From: Rebecca billardiae RCC1528 | Lineage: Eukaryota; Haptophyta | NCBI GenBank assembly: GCA_965240325.2 | Contig: OZ251247.1 | Coordinates: forward strand, 744,001 to 808,000 | Length of the DNA: 64,000 nt | Reading direction: 5' to 3' | Notes under the pieces: model-generated | Database searches by the model: none | The model's input: the letters and a program-made list of their open reading frames with translations, nothing else | What the model was told of the DNA's origin: nothing | Part shown: piece by piece, positions 9,589 through 22,006 of the stretch | Position numbering within the stretch: position 1 is the stretch's first letter | How the letters are laid out: each line of letters begins with the position of its first letter | Program-made: the position numbers and the translations under genes

Positions 9589-10577
9589 TCATCAAGATGA
9601 TGACTCGTCATATGACTGTAGCAGTAAGGGGAGCATCGTCAAGCGCAGATGATGGCGCTGTCCGAGCTGTCGGCCCGCGACCTGAGTGAATAAGCCTGAC
9701 GGCTACGACTAGCCGGTTGCACTTGCAGTCCGGCCGGATCCGCTTAGAATAGATACAGCGCGCCTGAAGTCGTCGTGATGCAGTGAGCAGTCCGGCTGTG
9801 GCGTCAATCAGTTTATTACCGCCGATATACGGACGGTACGACCGGCGTCTGGACCGGACCAGGGCTGGCGACCCGTGACGATGAACCGCCGGTCCGGGCC
9901 GGAGCATTGGCACAGGCGGATCACCGACGGTCGGAGTGCGGGCTGACGATGATGGCACTGCTGCATCAGTGATCAGGCTGCTACTGGCCGAAACCGGTGC
10001 GAGCCCGGGGCGCGCAGCGGCAGCGCACAGGCGGCCGGGCAGCCGATGCGGCCGCCCGGTAGTCCGGTACGTGTGTAGTATAATAAAAATATCAGCCGCA
10101 TATGATACAGACCTGCTGCCGCGCCGTCTTCATCGCGGCCCGGCCTGAGTGGGCCTGACGAGTGACGGCGGAGCTCGTCAGGTAAAGGGCCGCCCCACTA
10201 TAACTGTCAGGTTTACCCAGAGCGCGCGGAGTTGAAGATTCATCGTTTTTGTCAAAACTGGGCGCAAGTCAGGTCTTCCTGCCGGCGGATCGCGTGATGG
10301 CAGAAGGAGCGCTGCAGCGGCGCCTTCTCCCCCGGGCGACCCGGCGCCAGCGGCGCGGCGGCGCGCGCGGCTGCGACTCGGCGCTAGCGATCGACCTGCT
10401 GTCAGCTGTACGACAGCCGCACCGGACTCGCTGCGCCCCTTGGCTCGCTTGCCCACAGAGCGCCGCGCGGACCTGGCATGCGGGCCGCGGGCCATGCCTG
10501 AGGTACCAATATCATCAAATATAATTTGTGCGATGCCGCTAGCGGCGATGTCGGCACCGTCGAAGAGTAGGATGGGT

Positions 10578-10612
10578 TCTTGACATCCGCACGTCCCACA
10601 CGGATGTCAAGA
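10578..10612. repeat. 12-bp inverted repeat (hairpin)
   Basis: Arms TCTTGACATCCG (10578-10589) and its exact complement (10601-10612) enclose an 11-nt spacer. It lies in otherwise featureless intergenic DNA; a structural RNA or element remnant cannot be told apart from sequence alone. Confidence 0.45.
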
Positions 10613-10908
10613 GCGCGTCGGAGCGGCCGGGGATCGCGACCTCGTCACTGCCACCGTCGCACAAATTCGCGCACGTCGGCTGTGGGGCACGTCGACACGA
10701 TGCAGATGGCACTGCCGGACAGTTATAGTGGGTTGACCCTTCAGCTCAAGGGTCCGTAGTATAGGGGGTCCAAGCCAACAGCCCACTGATGTGTGCGCTG
10801 ATATTTGACAACCATGCCATGTAGGCGTCTGATGAGCGTGACGCTTGCGGAGTCATCCTCAAATATGCCGTCCCAGAGCTCAGCCCAGCCGTCAGAAGCA
10901 TCGTCACT

Positions 10909-11660
10909 AAAACCGATGACTCCGCGTGTCGTCGCGCGGTCGTGCGCGCGCGCAGCAGCGGCGCCCGCTGTGTCACATAGAGATTCAGCCGAATGTTACC
11001 TACTTGTCATGGTAGCTAGATAACGATACGCGGTCGGACTTACTTATTGACAAGCGCTGCCCCCTATCCGAAGGAGTTTATGGTGAAAATGCCGAAAAAG
11101 TAGTGGGGCACTATATGCTGTGCGCGTAGATGTCGTCCATGAAAAACTACTCCACTATCGAGCACATTACCCATTTACTGATAAGAGTTTACCCATCACA
11201 CATAAGAGCCGGTTTACCCACTTTCTACCAAATGCGGTTACCTTTGTAACACGCGTGCATGTGCGTATACACGGGTACCTTGGTCACTATACTTATTGCT
11301 GTGTCAGCATCCGAATATATATACGGACGAATACGGCGGCGCCGAGACGGCTCATGCCGCAGTGGACTCACATCAGTGAGCGCCGGCCCGCGAACGCGGG
11401 CCTGACGCCGGTGGTGGGCTGCACGTGCTGCGGCACACAACCAACTCCACCGCTGAACATGCCACCATCCCCGTATATGAGAGTCCTCTCCGCCGTCGAG
11501 GCTGGCGTGCGCAGACTAGCTCGCCATGTAGTGCTGCCTTCCTTGCCCGTACTCAGGTGTCACCGGCACCGTCGCCGTTCGTCGTACCCCAGCCCACGCG
11601 AGGCCGCCACCGGTCCACCTCTGCTGCGGCCACAGCGCTTGCAGTCGAGGCTGCTCCAGC
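10909..11660. repeat. Dispersed repeat, copy A (diverged)
   Basis: Clearly homologous, with many substitutions and indels, to the interior of the transposon at 27554-29504 (about 27679-28400). Shared landmarks in the same order are: CTCCGCGTG-CGTCGCGCGG; GTGTCACATAGAGATT; ATGGTxGCTAGAT; GACTTATTG; CTATGCTGTGCGCG; repeated TTACCCACTT; an ACTATA-rich stretch; and CCGTCGAGGCTGG followed by CGTGTCACCGG-type sequence and GAGGCCGCCACC. I cannot find the 13-bp terminal repeat of the other copy around this one, so it is probably a decayed or internally truncated relative. Confidence 0.65.
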
Positions 11661-13277
11661 TTACCTCTGACTCGGCGAGCTGCTCGGTGGCGAGCGTTGA
11701 GCTCTCTGCCTCCGCTGCCGCGCCCAGCGCGCACGCCTGCACCAAGCACCATGCAGTCCGCACGCTGCTCCAAGACGGCCGCCAACAGTGGCGCAGGCAC
11801 TCCCGAGACGAAGACACGGTGTGCAGATGTGGCAGCGGCCATATCTGAGCTTGGTGGCGCGCGTCTGCTCCACAGCAAGCTTGACGTTCGTGACAAACAA
11901 GATGCACGCACTTCGCCTCAGCGCAGCTCACGGCTGCTGCATGTAGCCAAGCGGCACGCCAAGTGGCACAACAAACAAGCCGACGCGTGCCGGCTGGAGC
12001 TTCTGGCGGTACTACTGTGTGCTGGAAGACCGGCCCCGCCCGTACACAGGGTCGCCGAGCGTGCTTACCACCCACGACTGCCGCGCACTCCCGTTTGCGC
12101 ACGAGCGGCCAGCGATCGCGCGAGTGCATGCGCAGCGCGTGGGGAGGTGAGCACTGCAGAGCACTGCACGCACCCGGCCGAGCGCCGGCGGGTGACTCAT
12201 TCTCATCATGGACTCATGGAACCAGTATAAGGAACCAGGGCGCAGCGTGCACGGTTCACCTGAAACCGGGTGTGCGTTGTCCGCGGTCATCCGGATGAGA
12301 GTTCAAACGGCGCGCAGAGCGGGGCTGTGAGATTCAAGATGTCCGGTGAGAGCGAGCTGCCAGCGATCATTCGGTCGGCCGCTGCCATGTTGGCCACCCT
12401 GACTTGCCCGCCCGCGCGCCCCTGATGACGCCAGAGCGCGCTCCGCCGCGCCGACGCGACGATGAAGTCCACCGCCCAGGCGTGCTGCTCGCCCGATCTC
12501 GCTCGGGCTCGACCTGCTCTGAACGGCCGCGCCGTGCTGATGCGTGTGCCGCAATTCGCGATGAGGCAACAATGATTGTTCGGAAATCGGTCGTCATCAG
12601 CAGTCGATTTTCGGTCACTGCTACTGCAATAGTCTAGTTCAGGGGAAAAGTCCGGGAGCCGCCAACACCGTCGGTGTTGGTTCGCTGGGCATGGCTGCCC
12701 TTGTGGTGCGCGGTTGGCGACGAACATATGCCGAGCACGGCGCCAAGACAGCCCGCGCACAGCAGTAGAGACGGGCTAGTGGCGTCGTACGGCCCCAGCG
12801 CGGGCCTGCACTCACCCGCCGCAACTGGATTCCTGCACTCACCGGTCACCGAGGAGTGCAGGAATCGCGTTCCTCGCGCACGTGGGGGCCGCCATCGGCC
12901 GTGAGAGGTACATCCAACGGGGCGTGACACCGATTCCCACTGGCGGGCAGGGGTTTGTCGCCGTGACATAGGAAATGGAATCTGGTATAAATAAAACAGG
13001 CCAGCGAATGACGTGCCATCACTACTCCGGACTAGCTCCGGCGCCCGCACCAGCGGGCAAGCCGCCATTGTTCCGCGTTTTGGCGAATGTCGCCTTTGCC
13101 TTTGGCTTTGGGCTCTCGTATAGAAATAAAACAGGCCGCGACTACGACGACAACAATCATCAATAAACAAACCAGGCGCGCCACATCACCAGCGCAGCAT
13201 ACACGCGCGCGTGAGCAGCACCATCGATGTCATCAGCATATATCATCCTCGTCATCGCATCATATACCGTCACATCA

Positions 13278-14635
13278 TCAGCCGCCGCCATCGTCGTTCC
13301 CGTTGTCGCCGTCCGCGGATGACTCGGTGGCGGTCGTGCCGCTCGAGCTGGCCGCGTCGCCGTCGTCGTCGGATGACGAGTCGGAATCGTCGTCATCGTC
13401 GTCGTCGTCGTCGTCGGAGCTGTCGCCGTCCACGACGTCGTCGGAGGTCGTCGTCTCGTCGGTAGTGGCCTCCTCCTCCTCCTCCTCCTCCTCCTCCTCC
13501 TCCTCCTCCTCCTCCTCCTCCTCCTCCTCCGCGCTCGAGCTCGCGTCGATTGAAGAGCCGTCGCCTCGCTCCGCCGCCGCACCCGCACCCGCCAGCGGCC
13601 GGTCCAACGCCGCAGCCGACGCGTGCGCGCCGGCCGCCTCCAACGCGCCGGCAGCCTGCGCACCGTCCGCCGCGCCACCCGCCGCGGGCCGGCGGTCCGC
13701 GCCGAGCAGCGAGCTGCCGCCGCCGCCGCCGCCGCCGCCCTCGCGCGGAGCGTCGGCGGCGGTGGCGGCGCGCGCGGGCGGCGCGCGCGCAGGCGGCGGC
13801 AGGGGCGCGAGGTCCGGGCTGCGCGCGAGCGGGCTGCCGCGCGCCACCGGCGGCGAGGCGGAGGTCGAGGCAGCGGCGCCGGCGGCGGCGCCGGCGGCGG
13901 AGGGCTTGCGCCGCGCCGGCGGCGGCTGCGCGTGGCCCCGCGCGCGCTCGGCGCCGCCGCGCGCGCGCTCGGCGCCGCCGCCGCCCTCCGCCTCCGCCGC
14001 GGCGGCGCGCGCGGCGCGCTCGGCCTTGGCGTCGGCGGCGGCGACGGCGTCGTCGTACGCGCGCAGCCAGCGCTCGATCGCGCGCAGCGCGCTCCGCGCC
14101 GACGGCCGCCGCTCCGGGCTCGGCGCCGCCAGCCAGCGCACCAGCGCCGCCACGTGCGAGTGAACACCTGCCGGGAGATCGCCGCGGCGCGCGTCGGAAA
14201 GAGTCGAAATTCGTTCCATTTGGGTTCCGAACGGCGCGGCGTAGAGCTCGAGCGCGACGAGCCCCGTCGCGAACACGTCGACGGCGAAGTCGTACGGCCG
14301 CCCCGCCACGATCTCCGACGCCATGTACAGCGACGTGCCCACGCCGCCGGTGTGCTGCATCTCGATCTCGCGCGCGCGAGATTGCGCGGCCGCGGCGGCG
14401 AGCGCGGCCGCGTGCGCGCGCGTGCCGGGTGGGTGTGGTGACGAGTGGTGGCGGGAGAGGAGGGGCGGCGAGGCGCCGGGCGGCGCGCTCAGCGCGCTCA
14501 GCGGGGACAGCGGGCCCGCCGCGCCGCGCCCCTGCTCGCCAGGCGGCCCGCCGACGCCGCCGCTCTGCTCGCCGCCGCCATCGCCGCCGCCGTCCGCCGC
14601 AGCGTGCGCGTGCGCGTGCGCGTGCGCCGCCGCCG

Positions 14636-14676
<41 letters not shown>

Positions 14677-14801
14677 GGGCCGACGAGCGCGGCCTCGGCG
14701 AGCTTCGAGAGCCCAAAGTCGCCGATCTTGAACACGCGGCGCACGTGCAGCGGGTGGAACCCGCGCCGCGCGAACCGCCCCCCCGCGCCGCCGCCGCGCG
14801 A

Positions 14802-14842
<41 letters not shown>

Positions 14843-15513
14843 TGGCGCGTCGGTTACGCCACGGCAGCCCGCCGCCGCCCGCGGCCGTTACGGACGGCGA
14901 CTCGGCGGGCGCGAGGGAGAAGAAGATGTTTGCGGGCTTGAGGTCGCTGCGCGGTGTGTGTTCGGGGTAGGGTTGGGGGATAGGGTTAGGGCTAGGGGGA
15001 GGCGGTCAGGGCCCCCCACGGCCGCGCACGGCCGCGCGCCCTCGTCCGCCGCGCGCGCGGCCGCCGCCGCGCCATGCGCTTTCGGACCGCCCAGCCTGGC
15101 AGCTGCGCAGGGGCGCGCACCGGTGCAGCAGCCCGGAGGCGTGGATGTGGTCGAGACCGCACAGCACCTGCCGAACCACGTCGAGCTGCTCCGCCACGTG
15201 CTCCAGCTCGGCCAGCTCCTCGTCCGGACCGAGCCCATCCGGACTGAGCGCGGCCAAGCCACCGGCCGCGTCCGCGCCGCCGCCCCCGCCGCCGGCCGGC
15301 GCCGCCGCCTCGGCAGCGGGCGCGGCGGCGCGCGCCGCCGGCCGCGGGCGCGGCTGGCGCTCAGCGAGGAGTTGGGTGAGGGTGCCTGAGCAGAGCTGCA
15401 TCTGGATGTTGAGGACGAGCGCGCGCTCGGCGGGCGGCGGCGGGCCAGCGCTGCTCCCGCCCCACGCGGACGACGACGCACTGTCCGCCGCGCGCGCCCA
15501 TCGCGCCGCGCGC

Positions 15514-15553
<40 letters not shown>

Positions 15554-16247
15554 GCGCCGAGCCGCCGGCCGCAGACGAGCGCCAGCCGACGCCGAGGCCG
15601 CTCAGGCCGCCGGCGAGCAGCCCGACGCCGCCGAGTCCTGAGAAGCCGCTGCCGAGCCCGGCGCCGCCGAGGCCGCTCAGTCCGGCGCCGAGTCCGGTGC
15701 TATTCGCCCCGGACTCTCCGCCGAGTCCGGTGCCGGTCGTCCCGGACTCCCCGAGACTCCCCAGCTCCCCTCCGGACGAGCCGGCGGCGTCGAGCAGCTG
15801 CCGCAGCTCGGCGGCCTCGAGGCGCTCGAGCCACGAGTTGGCGTAGTGCACGATGTGCGGGTGCGCCTCGAGCGCCGCCACCGCGCGCACCTGCACGCGC
15901 ACACACACGCGCACACACACACACGCACACACACACGCACGCGCGCACACATGCACGCACACACACACGCACCGCACCCAGTGGCACACGGCGGCGGGGG
16001 GCAGCGGCGCGGTGGCGCGGCGGCGAGGGGCGGGGCCGGGCGCGTGAGCGCGCGAGATCGCAATCTCGGCGCGAGATTGTAATCTGGGCACGGCGCGCTC
16101 GCGCGGCGAGATTGCAATCTCGCGGCGGCGCGCACCTCGCGCAGCGCGCGGCGCAGCGTCTCGCCCTCGCCGCCCTCGTCCGCATGGGCGCCGTCAGCAT
16201 GGCCGCCGCCGCGCCGCCTGCCGCCGCCACGCGCGCCCGCGCCACGC

Positions 16248-16288
<41 letters not shown>

Positions 16289-17069
16289 TCCCGCCGGCGG
16301 CTCCGCGGACGGCAGCCGCTTGATCGGCACGCGCTTGATGGCGTACTCGCGCCCGTCGAGCAGGTGGCGCACGCGGAAGACGGTGCCGTACGCACCCGAG
16401 CCCAGCCGGCCTGCGCGCGTGCGCGCGCGCGCGCGCGCGTGCGTGCGGGGCGCGCGCGGCGCGCGGGGGCGGCGGCCATGCTGGCGGCGTGAGCCTTTGC
16501 TGGCGCGCGCGCGGCGCAGGGGGCAACGCGGCGGCGCGGCGGCGCGGTGCGGTGCGGTGCGGGTGCAGTGCTGGTGCACACACACACACACGCACGCACG
16601 CACGCACGCACACGCACGCCCACAGGGTTAGGGTAGGGTTAGGGTCAGGGTAGGGTTAGGCGTAGGGTTAGGGTTAGGGTAGGGTTAGGCGTAGGGTCAG
16701 GGTACGTACCCGCCTCTTCAAACTCGGCAGCGTACCGCCCCTGCGACAGTACGGACCCGAGCGGACGCGCGGGCTCCGCGGGCGACGCGTCCGCCGCGGC
16801 AGCCGGGGGCGCGCCACCCGCGCCGCCGCCCGACGACGCGGCGGCGCCGCCGCCCGCCTCCGCCGGCACCGCCGCCGGCGGCGCGGGCGCGGACAGCGGC
16901 GACGACGGCGGCGGCGTCGGCGACTGCGCGGCGGCGGCCGGAGCGTCGCCGGGGGATGAGGGCTCCGCCGCGTCGGCGAGCCGGGCGCTGCGCGTGCGGC
17001 GGCGGCGGCGGCGCGCCGCGCCGCTTCCGCCGCTGCCGCCGCTGCTGCCGCTGCCCCCGCCGCTCGTCT

Positions 17070-17114
<45 letters not shown>

Positions 17115-18139
17115 GCCGCAGCAGCCGCTCGCGCGCGCGCGGCGAGCCGCGCGCGCTCCGGCCCGCGGGCTCGAAGAACGCCGACGGCGGCGGCAGCGCG
17201 CAGCGCTCGGTCGGGAGCGCGCCCGCCGCGCCGCCGCCGCGCGCCGGCCCGCGCGCCGCCGCGGGCAGCTGCCACGGCGGCGCGGCGGCGAGGCCGTCGG
17301 CGGCGCCGGCGTCGGCGGCGTCGGCGTCGGCGTCGGCGGCGGTTACGCCGACGGTTACGCCGCGCGAGCCTGCGGCGCCGCCGGCGAGCAGCAGCAGCCG
17401 CGCGCTCGCGAGCCAGCCCGGACGGCGCCCCGCGTGCCCGCCCGCGCGGCGCCACCGGCGCAGCAGGCAAAAAACCGTTACGCCCGCGCCGGCGGCGGCG
17501 GCGGCGATCAGCGCGAGCACGAGCGTAACCGCCGAGTAACGGCCGGCGTAACGGCCGTGTAACGGCTCGAGCAGCGCGGGCACGGGCGGCAGCGGGTCGC
17601 CGTACGCGCCCCAGCCCGCCGCCGCCGCCTCGAGCGCGCCCCACTCCGCCACGCCGTACCCGTCCGCGTAACGGTCGGCGTAACGGCCGTCCAGCAGCCC
17701 GAGCTCGGCGGCGGCGCCGCCGCCGCCGCCGCCGTCCGCGCCGCCGCCGAGCGCGTCGTAACCGTCGGCGTAACCGCCGCCGCCGCCCGAGTAGAGGCGG
17801 CCGAGTAGCTCGAGCACGTCGTTCACGCCCTCGTCGTACAGCCGCATGTACCCAAAGTCCGGGTAGTCCGGGTGGCCGCCGTCGGGCGGCGCGCCGCCCG
17901 AGCCGCCGTCGTCGCCGCCGCCGCCGAGCGCCGCCGCGCCCGCGCCCGCGGCGGCGGTGTGCTCGAGCCCGGACAGTCCGGACAGTCCGGACAGTCCGGA
18001 CAGTCCGGACCGCCCGGACTCGGCGCCGAGGCCGGAGATGAGCGACTCCAGGCCGGCAGGTAGCGGCCGCGCGCCACCAGCGCCACCCTCGCCCTCGCCA
18101 CCGCCCTCACCGCCGCCCTCACCGCCGCCCTCGCCACTT

Positions 18140-18182
<43 letters not shown>

Positions 18183-18403
18183 TCCCGCCGCCGAGCAGCG
18201 CGGTGCGCGCGCGCTCCGCCCAGCGCGCGGGCGACGGCAGCAGTCCGCGCACGACCGGCGGCGGCTGCGCCCCACGCGGCCCCCGCCACGTGCGCCGCCC
18301 CCCGCCCCCGCCGCCCGCGCCGGAGCCGGCCGCGGCCGAGCCGGGTAAGTTGGGTAACGCGGGGACGCGCCCGCCGCCGCCGCCGCCGCCGCCACCGCCG
18401 ATT

Positions 18404-18436
<33 letters not shown>

Positions 18437-19000
18437 AGCCGCAGCTGCTGCTGCTGCCGATGCAGCCGCGCGAGCTGCTGCCGCCGGCGGCGGCGGTGCA
18501 TCGCGCGCAGCGCGCGCAGCGCGCGCACCTCCGACGCGTCCTGCTCGACCGTCGGCGCGTCGAGCGACGCGCCGAGCTCGAGCGGCGCCTCGTCCGCGGG
18601 TAATCCGGGTGAGCCGGGTAATCCGGGTAAGCCGGGTGATCTGGTTAGCGCGTGCGCCGGTCGCGGCGCCGCGCCCGGCGGCGGCGGCTGCGCCGCGCCG
18701 CCGGGCGCGGCGGCGAGCGAGGCGGCGTGCGCGGCGTGCGCGCCGGCGAGCTGCGACCACACGCCCTGCGCGCTGCCAAGCGGCGCGACCGCCGTCGCCG
18801 CCGCCGCCTCAGCCGCGGCGGCGGCCGCGGCCGCGTCGGCGCCGCCGCCACCGCCGCCGCCGCCACCGCCGCCGAGCGAGCCGGCAAGCGCAGGCTGCCA
18901 CGCGGGCTGCCAGCCCTGCGCCGCGTCACCCAGCGCCGAGCGCGCCGCAGCCGACGCGAACGCGTACGCCGTCGCCGCCGCCGGCGTGTGCAGCCCGGCC

Positions 19001-19039
<39 letters not shown>

Positions 19040-19040
19040 A

Positions 19041-19085
<45 letters not shown>

Positions 19086-20080
19086 TCGCCAGCGGGTCGG
19101 GTGGTGCGTCGAGCGCGTGCGCGGCGAAGGGGCGGGCGCCCTCCCCCCAGCCGCCGAGCGCCCCGCCGCCGGCGTAACCGTCGCCCCCGCCATAACCGCC
19201 GGCGTAACCGTCGCCGCCGGCGTAACCGCCGGCGCCGCCGCGCTGGCCGCCGCTACGCACCGCCGCGGCGACGAGGGCGGTGCCGGCGCCCGCGCGGCGC
19301 GGCGCGAGCTCGGCGGCGTCAGGGCCCGGTGCGCCGGCACGCGCCCGCGCCCCACGAGGCGGGCCCCACGCCTCGGCCGCCGCGCCCCCGCCCTCGCCGC
19401 CCTCCGCCTCCGCCTCGCCGCCGCGGCCGGCGGCGGCGCCGGCCGCCGCCGCCGCTTCGCCGGCGCCGCCGCGCCGCGCGCGCGCGCGGTAAGCGCTTGC
19501 GGTGGGCGGCGGCAGGAGCACGGGGCCGCCATCGTGGCTCACCACGACGGGCATGGCGGGCAGCACGCGCGCCGCCGCCGCCGCCGCGCCGCCGCCGTGC
19601 GGCAGCGCGAGCTCGGCGCCGTCGCGCGAAGAGCGCCCGCCGCCATCGTGCGGCCGCCCGGCCCGGCGCCGGCGGCCGCTGCTCGCCTCCGGCGCCGAAA
19701 AGTCCGGGAGCCCGGCCGCGCCCGGACTCGCCGCCGCCTCCAGGTCCGGGCTGAGCTGCGTGAGCGTGTTCGTGCTCGGCGCGTACTCGTACAGCAGGCA
19801 CGGCGGCGTCTCGAAGTGGAGCTCCCACACGCACGCGCCCGGACCGCCCGGACCGCCGCCGCCGCCGCCGTCGTCGTCATCCGCGCCGCCGCCGCCGCCG
19901 CCGTCCGCGCCGCCGCCGGCCCCGCCCTGAACGTTCCGCGAAAGTTCCGACGGCAGGGCACAGAGCGCGCCGGTGGGCGAGATGGAGAGCCGCTCGGCCA
20001 CGCGGCCCGGCAGCCCGTCCGGACTTTCGCCCGGACCCGCGCCACCCCCGAGCTGCACGTCCGGACCGTCGCCGCCGACT

Positions 20081-20117
<37 letters not shown>

Positions 20118-21722
20118 GGTCGGCGCGCGGGCGCGCGCGCCGGTCGGCGCCCGGCACCGCGCCGGCGCGCCGCTCGGCGGGCAGCGGCGGCATGGGCTGG
20201 AGCGTGACCGTCGCCACCGACGCGTTCCACAGCAGCCGCCCGGACAGGTCGTCGAGCACCTGCCGGCGAGCGGGGTTCGGATGATTTGTTTTTTTCCGCG
20301 CGCAGGATGGAGTCATTATTCCGAAATTCGGAATAAATCATATCGAAGCAGCATGGCGTCGCGTCACGACGGGGAGCAGAGGCGGGTGGCCGGGTGCGCC
20401 GCGCGGCGGGCACGGGGCGACGGGGGCGGGGCGGCGGTGAGCGCGGCACGCACGCTGGCGCGGCGGCGCGCACGGCGGCCGCACAGCACCGCACGGGGCT
20501 GGGTGACGGCCCCGGGCCGGGGCCGCGGCACCGGGGCGAATAAAAAAAGCCAGAAAAACACCACGCGCCTCCAAAAAGAAAAGAAAAGAAAAGAAAAGAA
20601 AAGGCGGCAGCCAGCCGGGCGGCGCACCTTAATGGCAAACTCGGAGCGCTCAAGGAGGAGCGGGTGCTGCCGGCGCGGCGGGGCGCACGCGCCGGTCTCG
20701 CCAGCGCCGGCGCCAGCCGCGGCGCCACCCTCCGCGCCCACCGCCGCCTCCGCCGCCTCTGCCTCGCAGGCACCGGACTGCACGTCGCCCCAGCCGCCGC
20801 CGCCGCCATCGCCGCCGCCGCCGTCCGCGTCCGCGCCGCCGTCCGCGCCGCCGTCCGCGCCGCGCGTGGCGGTGTGAAAAAAGCGCGGCTCGCCGCTGAG
20901 CGCGTCGAGCGAGTAGACGGAGGACTCGCTGCGCCGGTCGGGCGCACACGCGCGCGCGCGGAGGAAGGAGGCCGCCGGGGGCGCGGGGGCGGCGCGGGCG
21001 GCAGCGGCCGCGGGCGGCGGCGCCGGTGGCGGCGAGCGCGCGCGGTCAGGGGCAGCAGGCGCAGCGATGCAAGTAAGAAGTGAGTACGGGGTGCGTACAG
21101 CCCGCGCGGCGCGCCCGCGCGGCGGCGGCGCCCGCGAACACAGCACACACGCGCGGCGCACGCCGGAGTCACCGCCGCCGCACCGTGAGCCCAGGATGTA
21201 ACCGCCGCCGGAAGTCCGGCCAGCCGGGAGTCCGGAAAGTTGGCGGATTGAGTGCGGAAGCGGCTCGAGCGCGCCGCCGCGGTGGGACATGTAGAGGGAG
21301 CCGTCGAGGCCGGGCACGATGGTCATCTCCTCGGACGCGAGCGCCTCAGCGTCCTCCGCCTCGTCCGCGGCGTCGCCGTCGGCGGCGTCGGCGTCGGCGT
21401 CGGCCGCGCGGCCGCCGCGCGCCGCGCTGGCGGCGTCGGCGTCATCGCCGCCGCCGCCGCCGCCGTGCGCGGCATCGGGCAGCGCGGCGTCCGCGCCCCG
21501 CGAGCGAGATGCCTCACCCGGCTCCCCCTCTTCCGCCCCCTGCCCACGCCACCGCGCCCTCCGCCGCGGCACGCCCGGCGGCAGCGCGGGCGGCGCCCAA
21601 GACGCAACCAGCGGCCCGCCCGCGCGGAAACTCCAGAGAACGTTTCCGGTGGCGAGGGCGATGGCGGAGACGCGGCCGTCGAGCTCGCCGACGATCACGA
21701 TACGCCCGTGCTCGTCGCCCAT
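13278..21722 (-). CDS. PERK: PERK-type eIF2alpha kinase (ER stress sensor), six exons
   Basis: Transmembrane ER kinase that would phosphorylate eIF2alpha during protein-folding stress. Exons (minus strand): 21722-21184, 20928-20628, 20259-16710, 16410-16136, 15890-15121, 14946-13278. All splice phases close, giving about 2367 residues, roughly twice the usual PERK length. The luminal propeller shows VIVGELDGRVSAIAL, GNVLWSF, IVPGLDGSLY, SVYSLDALSG and SGRLLWNASVATVTL. A membrane segment lies at about 17545-17460 (VTLVLALIAAAAAGAGVTVF). The kinase has RLGSGAYGTVF, YAIKRV, HIVHYANSWLE, IQMQLC, HRDLKPANIFF (Arg codon split by an intron), IGDFGLSK, VGTSLYMASEIV and TQMERISTLSDAR, the last diagnostic of PERK. 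Low-complexity Gly/Ala/Gln/Glu inserts account for the size. No signal peptide is visible after ATG 21722; the frame is open upstream to 21944, so an earlier exon or start is likely. It diverges from UBE2T 285 bp away. Confidence 0.88.
13472..13530. repeat. (TCC)n microsatellite coding poly-Glu
   Basis: About 19 tandem TCC units on the plus strand, read on the minus strand as a glutamate run in the acidic C-terminal tail of the PERK homologue. A flanking (TCG)n stretch encodes poly-Asp/Ser. Confidence 0.85.
14638..14676. repeat. (TGC)n microsatellite coding poly-Gln
   Basis: 13 units of TGC on the plus strand give a 13-glutamine run in the PERK homologue between the DFG motif (IGDFGLSK) and the activation-segment end (YMASEIV), an unusual place for an insert. 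Confidence 0.85.
14947..15120 (-). other. PERK intron 5, splits the HRD arginine
   Basis: Phase-2 intron, donor CG|GTGCGC and acceptor GCGCAG|C, which restores His-Arg-Asp-Leu-Lys. Sense-strand telomere-like CCCTAACCCTA sequence lies 13-55 nt before the acceptor and offers CTAAC branch-point-like motifs. Confidence 0.85.
15891..16135 (-). other. PERK intron 4, palindrome-rich
   Basis: Phase-0 intron between LRRALRE and VRAVAALEAH (alpha-C helix). A perfect 18-bp palindrome GCGAGATTGCAATCTCGC (16106-16123) begins at intron position 13. Two degenerate versions follow at about 16051-16069 and 16071-16087. The 3' part is a long (CA)n/(GT)n tract ending GTGCAG. Confidence 0.8.
15899..15971. repeat. 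(CA)n-type microsatellite in PERK intron 4
   Basis: Alternating CA/CG dinucleotides over about 70 bp next to the intron's 3' splice site (read as GT/GC in the transcript). Confidence 0.8.
16411..16709 (-). other. PERK intron 3 with telomere-like repeat
   Basis: Phase-1 intron joining AEFEEAG to RLGSGAYGTVF. Donor GTACGT is followed at once by about 80 nt of CCCTAA-type repeat on the sense strand, then (GTGC)n. Acceptor GCGCAG. Confidence 0.85.
16625..16702. repeat. Interstitial telomere-like (TTAGGG)n tract
   Basis: Imperfect AGGGTTAGGG/AGGGTAGGG repeats on the plus strand, inside PERK intron 3. Not a chromosome end: coding sequence continues on both sides. Confidence 0.85.
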
Positions 21723-22006
21723 CCCCGCGCGCCGCCACGCCCCGCGCCCCACGTCGCCCCTTGCGCGTGCGCCGTGCGCGCCGTCCGAACACGCACGCGC
21801 GCTTGGGCAAGCGCAGCGGGGGCGCCCCTGCTGACCAGCCGCCTCATCCGCAGCGCAAGGTGCTGAGGTGGCAGGTCCGGGCGTGTGCACGCTGCCTGCG
21901 CCCGGACTTTGCTGTACATGCCGCCATTGCGCGAGCGTGCGCACTGGTCACTTGGCCACCGCACGCTTGCACAGCAGCTGCGGGCGGGCGCGCGCGGGGC
22001 GGCGCG

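Larger units (their letters stand above)
9589..13277. other. Gene-poor region with repeat copy A
   Basis: 3.7 kb in which no reading frame gives a recognisable protein; the frames here are Arg/Ser/Ala-rich and unconserved. It contains a perfect 12-bp inverted repeat at 10578-10589/10601-10612 (TCTTGACATCCG, 11-nt loop) and the diverged dispersed repeat described separately at 10909-11660. The part nearest 13278 is probably 3' UTR of the leftward PERK gene. Confidence 0.5.

Noticed and set aside
9589-13277. tRNA or other structured RNA genes in gene-poor stretches
   Set aside because: No cloverleaf, A/B box or rRNA-like segment was recognised by eye; only short hairpins were found.
13087-14163. 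Plus-strand Ser/Ala/Pro-rich frame
   Set aside because: Antisense of the acidic tail and C-lobe of the PERK homologue; the minus strand carries the kinase motifs.
16625-16702. Chromosome end or telomere fusion
   Set aside because: The tract lies in an intron whose flanking exons join perfectly into the kinase N-lobe, and similar short tracts recur in other genes.
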